Shown here one piece after another: positions 1 to 6,362 of a DNA stretch of 6,622 nt. The stretch is from Bacteroidales bacterium (GTDB lineage: Bacteria > Bacteroidota > Bacteroidia > Bacteroidales > JAADJA01), in contig JAIOTR010000029.1 in NCBI GenBank assembly GCA_021106665.1, forward strand, positions 1 through 6,622. Reading direction: 5' to 3'. The notes below the pieces were generated by a model. It was not told the DNA's origin. It saw only the letters and a list, made by a program, of their open reading frames with translations, and ran no database searches. Both the position numbers and the translations under genes were made by a program. Numbering within the stretch: the stretch's first letter is position 1; the number at the start of each line of letters is the position of its first letter.

Positions 1-48
1 AATTCCTGCTCATGGTATAGTAAATTTCTTATTAAAATAGAAAAGTAA

Positions 49-999
49 ATGAAAGATCAACGCTTAAAAGGTGTTCTATTTGCTTCCATTACAGCGCTTA
101 CCTGGGGTTTTTTGGTAATAGCGCTGAAAATGTCAACTACCATTATGGATCCCTTAACCATCGTATGGTTCAGGTTTTTGGTAGCCTTTTCAATTTTGTT
201 TATCTACTATGTAATTAAAAAGCCCTCCTACCTTAAAATCTTGAGGAACCCTCCCATTTACCTCGTAATAGCTTCACTGGGATTGGGTATTAATTATATC
301 GCATTTATATATGGGATCAAGCTTACAACAGCAAGCAGCGCCCAGGTAATTATTCAAATCGGGCCTATATTCCTGGGATTTGTCGGATTGGTATTTTTTA
401 AAGAAAAAATTAGCCTGCGGCAAAGCATTGGATTTATGATTGTAGGGATTGGATTATTCATTTTTTACAGAGATAACATCAATAAGTTAGTGGGTGATGC
501 TGAAATGTATAATATGGGTGTTCTGTGGGTTGTAGTTGCGGCCATGGCCTGGGTGGTTTATGCTGCTTTTCAGAAGCAACTGGTTAAAACTTATCCTGCA
601 CAACAAATGAACTTATTTATATTCGGATTACCTGTACTGTTATTTCTACCATTTATAAAACCGGCATGTTTTCTTGAACTGGATTTTGCCAATTGGATGT
701 TAATGGTTTACCTTGGATTAAACACCCTTATAGCTTATGGATTTCTTGCTATGGCTTTTAAATATCTTGAAGCCAATAAGATCAGTGTTATCGTAACCAT
801 GAATCCAATTATTACATTTATCCTTATTGGTTTGTTAACCTATTTTGAAGTTAGCTGGGTTGAACCTGAAAAACTAACTACCAGAGGTGTACTAGCAGCT
901 CTACTTGTTGTTGTTGGAGCTATAACTGCTGTGACTTTTGCTAAACCGGGGAAGAAAAAAGAGATAACTAAATTGATACCAACACATAAAGATAAATAA
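49..999 (+). CDS. EamA/DMT-family 10-TM transporter
   Basis: Inner-membrane carrier of the drug/metabolite transporter superfamily, 316 aa, the usual length for two EamA repeats. Seen: about ten hydrophobic segments, roughly residues 8-25, 35-56, 70-90, 96-116, 126-140, 155-172, 188-201, 214-231, 245-265 and 278-297. The first repeat opens with a typical GVLFASITALTWG stretch (8-20), followed by the WFRFLVAF motif (40-47). The second repeat begins near residue 155. The C-terminal tail (299-316) is Lys-rich, as expected for a cytoplasmic end. Family members move amino acids, nucleosides or other small metabolites, and most characterised ones export; substrate and direction cannot be read here. 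It is the first gene of a tight cluster, 13 bp before a hydroxyproline dehydratase, so a proline-related metabolite is a reasonable guess only. The start is the first in-frame ATG giving a short charged N-terminus before TM1; there is no clear Shine-Dalgarno. Confidence 0.93.
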   Translation: MKDQRLKGVLFASITALTWGFLVIALKMSTTIMDPLTIVWFRFLVAFSILFIYYVIKKPSYLKILRNPPIYLVIASLGLGINYIAFIYGIKLTTASSAQVIIQIGPIFLGFVGLVFFKEKISLRQSIGFMIVGIGLFIFYRDNINKLVGDAEMYNMGVLWVVVAAMAWVVYAAFQKQLVKTYPAQQMNLFIFGLPVLLFLPFIKPACFLELDFANWMLMVYLGLNTLIAYGFLAMAFKYLEANKISVIVTMNPIITFILIGLLTYFEVSWVEPEKLTTRGVLAALLVVVGAITAVTFAKPGKKKEITKLIPTHKDK

Positions 1000-1012
1000 C
1001 TATCCAATATCC

Positions 1013-2062
1013 ATGCACCAACCCGAATTTTTTAAAAACTGGAAATACCAGCCACCTCCCGACTGGTTGAATATCAAAACCATCGACATGCATACCGGTG
1101 GTGAACCCCTACGGGTTTTTATAGATGGCCTTCCGGAAATCAAAGGCAATACCATCCTTGAAAAACGCAGGTATTTTAAAGATCATTTTGATTTTATCCG
1201 GACCGGAATTATGTTCGAACCACGCGGACATGCAGATATGTATGGAGCTGTTTTAACCGAACCCTGCACTCCAGGTGCTGATTTTGGAGTGTTCTTTTTG
1301 CATAATGAAGGCTACAGTACCATGTGTGGCCATGCAATCCTTGCCATTACTAAACTGGTTCTGGAAACAGGTATGATTAAAAAGGATGAAGTTTCTCCTG
1401 TTCTGAACATTGATGCTCCTCCTGGCAGGATTGTTTCAACTGCAAAAATTGAGGATGGGAAAATAACCAAAGTTTCTTTTCTGAATGTGCCATCATTCCT
1501 TTACTTAAGTGACAAAGAAGTTGAAGTAGACGGAATTGGTATTGTAAAATTTGACATAGCCTATGGCGGCGCATTTTATGCATTTTGTAAGGCTGAAGAA
1601 TTAGATTTGGTTTTGGATGATTCTGATTATAATAAACTCATTGATTATGGAAAAAGAATCAAATCAGCTATAATTAGAAACTTCGAAATAAAACATCCTT
1701 TTGAAGATGATTTGAGTTTTTTATATGGAACAATCTTTACAGGAGAACCACGGAATCCCAATCACCATAGTAGAAATGTATGCATTTTTGCTGAAGGCGA
1801 AATAGACCGTTCTGCAACAGGTAGTGGAGTAAGTGCAAGGGCTGGTTTACATTTTGCGAAGAATGAAATGGCAATTGAAGAAAAGTACACCATCGAAAGT
1901 ATTTTAGGAACAACAATGGATGTACAAATTGTAAAAACAACCAAATACGGATCTTATGATGCAGTAATCCCTGAAGTTTCAGGAACAGCATATATTACCG
2001 GACAAAATGAATTTTATTTTGATCCCAACGATCCATTAAAAAAAGGTTTTATACTCAGATAA
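1013..2062 (+). CDS. trans-3-hydroxy-L-proline dehydratase (proline racemase family)
   Basis: Cytoplasmic enzyme of the proline racemase superfamily, 349 aa, close to the length of human L3HYPDH. Predicted reaction: trans-3-hydroxy-L-proline to delta1-pyrroline-2-carboxylate plus water; a separate reductase would then make L-proline. Seen: the family opening IDMHTGGEPLRV (24-35), the substrate-site region RGHADMYGAV (71-80), the first catalytic Cys105 in MCGHA (104-108), and IDRSATGSGVSAR (264-276). In racemases and 4-hydroxyproline epimerases the second catalytic residue, in the DRSPCGTG-type motif, is Cys; here it is Thr269. From the literature on this family, a Cys/Thr pair marks the 3-hydroxyproline dehydratases, whereas Cys/Cys gives racemase or epimerase. 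There is no signal peptide. The gene lies 13 bp after the transporter and 1 bp before an exported prolyl-type peptidase, so co-transcription is likely. No pyrroline-2-carboxylate reductase is present in the window. Subfamily assignment is strong but sequence-based. Confidence 0.92.
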   Translation: MHQPEFFKNWKYQPPPDWLNIKTIDMHTGGEPLRVFIDGLPEIKGNTILEKRRYFKDHFDFIRTGIMFEPRGHADMYGAVLTEPCTPGADFGVFFLHNEGYSTMCGHAILAITKLVLETGMIKKDEVSPVLNIDAPPGRIVSTAKIEDGKITKVSFLNVPSFLYLSDKEVEVDGIGIVKFDIAYGGAFYAFCKAEELDLVLDDSDYNKLIDYGKRIKSAIIRNFEIKHPFEDDLSFLYGTIFTGEPRNPNHHSRNVCIFAEGEIDRSATGSGVSARAGLHFAKNEMAIEEKYTIESILGTTMDVQIVKTTKYGSYDAVIPEVSGTAYITGQNEFYFDPNDPLKKGFILR

Positions 2063-2063
2063 C

Positions 2064-3365
2064 ATGAACAAAATATTCAGAAGATTACCCCTTTTTATTT
2101 CCCTTGTTTTATTTGTAAATGTTTGTTTTGCACAAGGTTTAGAAGAGAAACTAAATGTGCTCTCAGAAAAATATTCATTCACCTTTGAAAAAATCACAGT
2201 TAATGACTTCTTCACTGAAAAATATTTGCTTTTAATTCAGCAGCCTGTAGATCATAACAACCCAGATAGTAATCAGTTTTCGCAACGTGTGTTTCTTTCA
2301 CATCTTGATTTTGATAATCCTGTTGTATTAATAACTGAAGGTTATGGGGCCGATTATGCCGCTCATCCAAAATATGTAAATGAATTATGTCCTATTTTGA
2401 ATGCTAATCAGATTTGTGTGGAACACAGGTATTTTAATGAATCAATACCAGAACCGGTTGACTGGGCAAATCTGACAATTGATAATGCTGCATCCGATCA
2501 TCATAGAATAGTTGAAATTCTTAAAAATATTTATCACGGTAAATGGGTAAATACCGGTATCAGTAAAGGGGGGCAATCAGCCATGTACCATCGGTATTTT
2601 TATCCTGATGATGTAGATGCCAGTTTGGGTTATGTTTGTCCGCTAAATTTTTCAATAGAAGATAAACGAGTTTATAGATTCCTTGAGCAAGTAGGAGATT
2701 CAATTTGTAGGCAAAATATTTTGAATTATCAAATAGAGATGTTAAAAAACAAAGAGTATTATCTTCCTGAATTCAAACGTTTGGTTAAAAAGAAAAATTT
2801 AACCTATAACATGGAAATTGAAGAAGCTTTTGACTTGCTGATATTTGAATATTCATTTGCTTTTTGGCAATGGGGAAATATTGGCTGTAATGATATTTTA
2901 ATGGATCCGGATAATCCTGAAAATATGGTTAAACATTTGGATAAGGTCACAGGTATTGATTGGATTTCTGATCAGGGCATTTCCAAAATATTTGCGTTTT
3001 ATTACCAGGCCATGCTGGAAATGGGTTTTTATGGATATAATATTGAACCTTTTAAAGAGTTTACGGATTTCACATCCAATCCCACATTTGTTTTTTCTGT
3101 ACCTGATAGTTTGGAAGTAGTCTATAATCCGATTCCCATGCAAAAGATAGATCATTTTATCCGTCATGAAGCTGACAATATGATTTTTATTTATGGGGAA
3201 ACCGATCCCTGGTCGGCCACTGCGGTTGATCTAACATATAATACAAATTCCATTAAAATAGTTAAACCGGGGGGTAGTCATACTACACGGATTAGAAATC
3301 TTCCTGAAGATCAAAAAAAGTTGATTGTTGAAACCTTAAAAAGCTGGCTGGGATTAGCTTATTAA
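2064..3365 (+). CDS. exported S37-type (PS-10) prolyl tripeptidyl aminopeptidase-like serine peptidase
   Basis: Predicted secreted or periplasmic alpha/beta-hydrolase-fold serine peptidase, 433 aa. Residues 1-23 form a signal peptide (basic MNKIFRR start, hydrophobic core, probable cleavage CFA|Q). There is no lipobox, and I see no T9SS sorting domain at the C-terminus. Seen: QQPVDHNNP (59-67), QFSQRVFLSH (71-80), LITEGYGADY (89-98), EHRYFNESIPEPVDW (120-134), and the nucleophile elbow GISKGG with Ser167. Candidate Asp381 lies in YGETDPWSA and candidate His406 in GGSHTTRI, completing a Ser-Asp-His triad. The DHxxP, TEGY, EHRYFxES and GxSKGG set is characteristic of MEROPS S37, which includes the Streptomyces prolyl tri/tetrapeptidyl aminopeptidase that removes short peptides ending in Pro; S28 is the nearest alternative. 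Last gene of the three-gene cluster, 1 bp after the dehydratase stop. Its stop overlaps the convergent kinase stop by 4 bp. Exact specificity is inferred. Confidence 0.88.
   Translation: MNKIFRRLPLFISLVLFVNVCFAQGLEEKLNVLSEKYSFTFEKITVNDFFTEKYLLLIQQPVDHNNPDSNQFSQRVFLSHLDFDNPVVLITEGYGADYAAHPKYVNELCPILNANQICVEHRYFNESIPEPVDWANLTIDNAASDHHRIVEILKNIYHGKWVNTGISKGGQSAMYHRYFYPDDVDASLGYVCPLNFSIEDKRVYRFLEQVGDSICRQNILNYQIEMLKNKEYYLPEFKRLVKKKNLTYNMEIEEAFDLLIFEYSFAFWQWGNIGCNDILMDPDNPENMVKHLDKVTGIDWISDQGISKIFAFYYQAMLEMGFYGYNIEPFKEFTDFTSNPTFVFSVPDSLEVVYNPIPMQKIDHFIRHEADNMIFIYGETDPWSATAVDLTYNTNSIKIVKPGGSHTTRIRNLPEDQKKLIVETLKSWLGLAY
3362..3365. other. shared TTAA: overlapping stop codons of convergent genes
   Basis: The palindrome TTAA supplies TAA to the peptidase gene (3363-3365, + strand) and TAA to the kinase gene (3364-3362, - strand), so the coding regions overlap tail to tail by 4 bp. 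There is no intergenic space. I saw no hairpin plus T-tract acting as a terminator at the junction in either direction, so transcripts probably read into the opposing gene. Confidence 0.95.
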
Positions 3366-5872
3366 ATTGATTGTAATACTTCTGAGAGTTTATCTATATC
3401 AATGGGTTTGGTAAGGTAACTATCCATTCCGGCTTTGTAACTTTTTTCTTCGTAATCTTTTAAGGCATGTGCAGTTAATGCTATAACAGGTATTTTGGGA
3501 TTACGAACATTTTCATCACCATTTCTGATCGCCTCTGTTGCTTCGATACCATCCATTTCCGGCATTTCAATATCCATCAATACGGCGTCAAAATCTTCTT
3601 TGGCCAGCAACTCCAATGCAATTTTGCCATTCCCTGCTATTTTAGATGTATGTCCAAGTCTTTTCAAAAATGCACTTACTACCTGGGAGTTTAGCATATT
3701 GTCTTCGGCAACGAGCAAATGTAGTTGTTTTGGTGCCTCGTTTTTAATTTCCTTTTTAACTGATTTATTTTTATCAACTTTAAAAACAAGTGTAAATTCA
3801 AATTCACTGCCCTGACCCTTTTCACTTTTAACGGATATTTTCCCACCCATTTGTTCAACAAAATATTTACAAATGGTTAATCCTAAACCAACTCCTCCAT
3901 ACTTGCGACTCTCCGTTGTATCAATCTGGGTAAAATCCATGAAGATCAGCTTTTGCTTTAATTTCGATATTCCAATTCCTGAATCCTTAATAGAAAAATG
4001 CAATTTTACCTGATCTTTTTCTAATAGCGGTTCCTCCATTATCACAGCAACTTCTACATCACCTTTATCTGTAAACTTGATGGCATTACCGATTAAATTG
4101 TATAAAACCTGGCGTATTGCATCCGGATCACCAAACATAAATTTGGGTATATTCCCACCTAACTCATATGATAAGTTTATTTCTTTACTTGAAGCATCCA
4201 GATAATAGGCATTCACCACCGATTCAATTATTTTATGAATATTAAAGGATTCATTTTTTAATTCCATCTTTCCACACTCAATCTGAGAATAATCAAGAAT
4301 ATCCTTAATGAGCGCCAGTAAATGCTCCGATGAATCTTTTACTCTTTTAAGGTTTAATTTATGGTCTTCATCGCTTTCTGAATCAATCGTAAGATCGCAA
4401 AATCCAATAATTGCATTGATCGGAGTTCGTACTTCATGACTAATGGTTGCTAAAAACCTGTTTTTAGTTTCATTAGCAAGTTCAGCCTGCTCCTGGGCTA
4501 TTCGCCTGTGTTCATTTTCTTCGCGAAATCTTTTAGTCCTTTCTTCTACTCTCCTTTCCAGATCTGCATTGAGTAAACGCAGTTCATTGTTCTTCTTTAT
4601 TTTTAACTTGTACCTGTTCCATAATATCACGATCAGGGAAACGGCAAGTAAGGATATAAAAATAATGAAGTTGCGGAGGTTCTTTTCTTTTGTTGACTTT
4701 AATTCTACATCCTTTTCCACTATGGTATCCTGTTGCTCTTTTTCCTTTAATTCATGTTGCAATTGCAATACGGAAATTTTATTACTCGTTTCTTCATCAA
4801 ATAATGAGTCGTTGAGCTTGGAATATTCTATATAATATTCCAGCGCTTTTTTGTAATCAGCTAACAAAGTATAGGTTTGTGAAAGTTGATCCAGGGTTTC
4901 TCTTTGAATTCTTAGTAAATGAATTTGTTGGGCAAGTTCTTTGCCTTCATTAAGAAATTGAATTGCCTGTGAGAGTTTTCCGGTTTCTTTATATGAAATT
5001 CCAATATTTTTCAGGGTTATGGCAATAAGATTTTTATCGCCAATTTCACGACTAACATTTAATGATTGATTATAATAGTTTAGCGCTTCACTGAAATTGC
5101 CTAACTGACGTTGAACATTACCAATATTATTTAATATTCCTCCCGGATGTTCCCCTTCAAAGTCATCTTGTTGTACAATGCTCAACGCTTCTTCATAAAA
5201 AGTAAGCGCTTTATTATTCTCATTGTCATACCAGTAAACATTACCAATAGAAATCAGGGCGCTTGTTAAATTTTTCAGGTCATTATTTTCACGACTTTTA
5301 TTCAAGGCTTTCATGTAGTTTTCGAGCGCTAAATCTGGCTTGCCCAAATTTCTGTATACAACTCCCACATTGATCAATGATGAGGATATTCCTTGTTCAT
5401 TCTCAAGGTTATAATAAATATAAAGGGCCTTATGGTGATAATCAAGCGCTAGCGGGTAATTGCCAAGAAATCTGTATATTCTGCCAATACTGTTCGCACT
5501 TTTTGCAATACCCTCTTTATCATCAGATTGATCGAAAAGTTTTAAAGCCTGAAAGTGAAAATCGAGGGCCTTGATATTATCACCTTTAACTCTATTTGCA
5601 TCAGCAATGCAATATAAGCTGGTAGCCTCTCTTTTATGATCCTGAAGTGTTAAAGACAGTTCAAGCGCTTCATTGGCAAGTTCAAGACTTCTCTGAGGAT
5701 GCTGATTTAAATAGCTATTTGAAAGGGAAATTAACAAATCTATTTTTTCAATACCGGAAGTAGTAAGCAATTTTGCTTCAAGTGAATCAATAGGTGCACT
5801 TACTGATTTTAAAGCAAATATGAGACAAGCCGTAAAGACACTTAAATAGAAAGGTAACTTGTTTATCTTCAA
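3362..5872 (-). CDS. hybrid sensor histidine kinase with periplasmic TPR repeats and C-terminal receiver
   Basis: Membrane two-component phosphorelay protein, 836 aa from the chosen start. In order: signal peptide 1-26 (MKINKLP, hydrophobic core, SVSA|P); about eight TPR-like repeats of around 40 residues (about 40-360); a short coiled coil; one TM helix (about 402-418); a cytoplasmic coiled coil (about 420-470); HisKA with phospho-acceptor His479 in ATISHEVRTPINA; HATPase_c with N-box NLIGNAIKF (Asn592/Asn596), G1 DSGIGIS (from Asp630) and G2 GGVGLGL (659-665); receiver with Glu723/Asp724, phospho-acceptor Asp767 in LMDIEMPEMDG, Thr800 and Lys822. All catalytic residues look intact. There is no Hpt or DNA-binding domain, so phosphate probably passes to a separate protein. 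The reading frame is open to a TTG at 5935 and contains no early ATG. The TTG at 5872 is chosen because it gives a normal signal peptide; the upstream one would add 21 odd residues. TPRs suggest protein or peptide sensing, but the signal is unknown. Confidence 0.92.
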   Translation of the reverse strand: MKINKLPFYLSVFTACLIFALKSVSAPIDSLEAKLLTTSGIEKIDLLISLSNSYLNQHPQRSLELANEALELSLTLQDHKREATSLYCIADANRVKGDNIKALDFHFQALKLFDQSDDKEGIAKSANSIGRIYRFLGNYPLALDYHHKALYIYYNLENEQGISSSLINVGVVYRNLGKPDLALENYMKALNKSRENNDLKNLTSALISIGNVYWYDNENNKALTFYEEALSIVQQDDFEGEHPGGILNNIGNVQRQLGNFSEALNYYNQSLNVSREIGDKNLIAITLKNIGISYKETGKLSQAIQFLNEGKELAQQIHLLRIQRETLDQLSQTYTLLADYKKALEYYIEYSKLNDSLFDEETSNKISVLQLQHELKEKEQQDTIVEKDVELKSTKEKNLRNFIIFISLLAVSLIVILWNRYKLKIKKNNELRLLNADLERRVEERTKRFREENEHRRIAQEQAELANETKNRFLATISHEVRTPINAIIGFCDLTIDSESDEDHKLNLKRVKDSSEHLLALIKDILDYSQIECGKMELKNESFNIHKIIESVVNAYYLDASSKEINLSYELGGNIPKFMFGDPDAIRQVLYNLIGNAIKFTDKGDVEVAVIMEEPLLEKDQVKLHFSIKDSGIGISKLKQKLIFMDFTQIDTTESRKYGGVGLGLTICKYFVEQMGGKISVKSEKGQGSEFEFTLVFKVDKNKSVKKEIKNEAPKQLHLLVAEDNMLNSQVVSAFLKRLGHTSKIAGNGKIALELLAKEDFDAVLMDIEMPEMDGIEATEAIRNGDENVRNPKIPVIALTAHALKDYEEKSYKAGMDSYLTKPIDIDKLSEVLQSI

Positions 5873-6035
5873 TTGATATCGTTTAATTAAGTATTTCGAT
5901 TTTGTTACTGGTAAAATCAAAAAAATATAAAACAAGAAGATTATACGTAAGATATGACTTTAGGTTTGCTATAATTGGGAATATTTCTAACTGAAAATAA
6001 GGTGTGTAAAATCACTGGGATTCATTAAAATTTAA

Positions 6036-6043
6036 TAATTTTG
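6036..6043 (+). promoter_or_regulatory. candidate Bacteroidota-type -7 element for the tRNA
   Basis: TAATTTTG matches the TAnnTTTG -7 consensus of the Bacteroidota primary sigma factor exactly. It lies 44 bp before the tRNA, which would leave a 5' leader of roughly 38 nt. A good -33 TTTG is not seen around 6010-6018, so support is partial. Another exact match, TAGGTTTG at 5961-5968 on the same strand, is an alternative further upstream. Confidence 0.42.
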
Positions 6044-6087
6044 CTGATGATTTCAGAAATCGTCAATCTGCAATCGTAAATCAGTTC

Positions 6088-6161
6088 GGTCCCGTAGCTC
6101 AGCTGGATAGAGCAACAGCCTTCTAAGCTGTGGGTCACAGGTTCGAATCCTGTCGGGATCA
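6088..6161 (+). tRNA. tRNA-Arg (anticodon TCT)
   Basis: A complete 74-nt cloverleaf reads AGA codons as arginine. The acceptor stem GGTCCCG (6088-6094) pairs with CGGGATC (6154-6160), with one G-U. The D-arm is GCTC/GAGC (6097-6100, 6110-6113) with loop AGCTGGATA. The anticodon stem ACAGC/GCTGT (6115-6119, 6127-6131) holds loop CTTCTAA with anticodon TCT at 6122-6124. The variable loop is GGGTC. The T-arm is ACAGG/CCTGT with loop TTCGAAT (6142-6148). The discriminator is A6161. The 3' CCA is not encoded (CAA follows), so it must be added by tRNA nucleotidyltransferase. Confidence 0.97.
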
Positions 6162-6172
6162 CAAATAGATAC

Positions 6173-6206
6173 AAGCCTACTCTGAAAAGAGTGGGCTTTT
6201 CATTTT
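6173..6206 (+). terminator. intrinsic terminator of tRNA-Arg
   Basis: An 11-bp stem, AAGCCTACTCT (6173-6183) with AGAGTGGGCTT (6188-6198), has one G-U pair and is closed by a GAAA tetraloop (6184-6187). The T-rich tail TTCATTTT follows (6199-6206). It starts 11 nt after the tRNA 3' end, so it should end the tRNA transcript and indicates a single-tRNA transcription unit. Confidence 0.85.
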
Positions 6207-6210
6207 GAAG

Positions 6211-6233
6211 CAAGTCAAACTTGTTTGAACAAG
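6211..6233. repeat. cluster of overlapping short dyads
   Basis: Three mutually exclusive inverted repeats share the same bases. CAAGT/ACTTG spans 6211-6223, TCAAAC/GTTTGA spans 6215-6228, and CTTGTT/AACAAG spans 6220-6233. The arms are 5-6 bp with spacers of 2-3 bases. This could be an operator-like site or a weak RNA hairpin, but short dyads are common in AT-rich DNA. Confidence 0.35.
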
Positions 6234-6328
6234 CAGTATTATGAAAAGTCCAGTATCACGAAGTCATACCAAATAAACACCAAAACACACTTTATATTTT
6301 ATTTCTTTTTCACCTGAGTTTCTTCATG

Positions 6329-6362
6329 AAATATTTCCGTAGCTTCGGCTATGCAAAGATTT
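6329..6362. repeat. TTCG-capped imperfect inverted repeat
   Basis: Two 15-base arms, 6329-6343 and 6348-6362, are separated by TTCG. Twelve of the 15 positions form Watson-Crick pairs, one is G-U, and two are mismatches (A/G and C/C). The core CGTAGC-TTCG-GCTATG is a 6-bp stem with a UUCG-type stable tetraloop closed by C-G. No strong T-tract follows directly on either strand, so it is not a textbook terminator. A REP-like repeat or decayed small element is possible. Confidence 0.5.

Noticed and set aside
21..28. TAAATTTC as a -7 promoter element for the three-gene cluster
   Set aside because: It misses the final G of TAnnTTTG, and the -33 region falls at or beyond the window edge, so it cannot be supported.
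1377..1991. Three short - strand reading frames inside the dehydratase gene
   Set aside because: They lie fully within a gene whose catalytic motifs are intact, have Leu/His/Phe-rich antisense composition and show no domain.
2898..3167. An 89-aa - strand reading frame inside the peptidase gene
   Set aside because: It is antisense to a well-supported coding region, with no recognisable motif or start context.
3495..5574. Several + strand reading frames (65-130 aa) opposite the kinase gene
   Set aside because: All overlap the well-supported kinase domains. Their Ser/Phe/Leu-rich composition is typical of antisense translation of AT-rich genes.
5060..5700. Periodic similarity within the kinase gene as a DNA repeat array
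   Set aside because: The period reflects roughly 40-residue TPR units in the protein. The nucleotide copies are too diverged to be a tandem repeat.
5919..5935. Promoter for the kinase in the T-rich run upstream of its start (- strand)
   Set aside because: The T-run is too long for TAnnTTTG spacing, and no -33 element sits at the right distance. I could not find a supported kinase promoter.
6025..6213. A 62-aa reading frame on the - strand across the tRNA
   Set aside because: It is the antisense of the tRNA-Arg gene. The piece reading GFEPVTHSLEGC is simply the reversed T-arm, anticodon arm and D-arm, a familiar spurious protein in databases.
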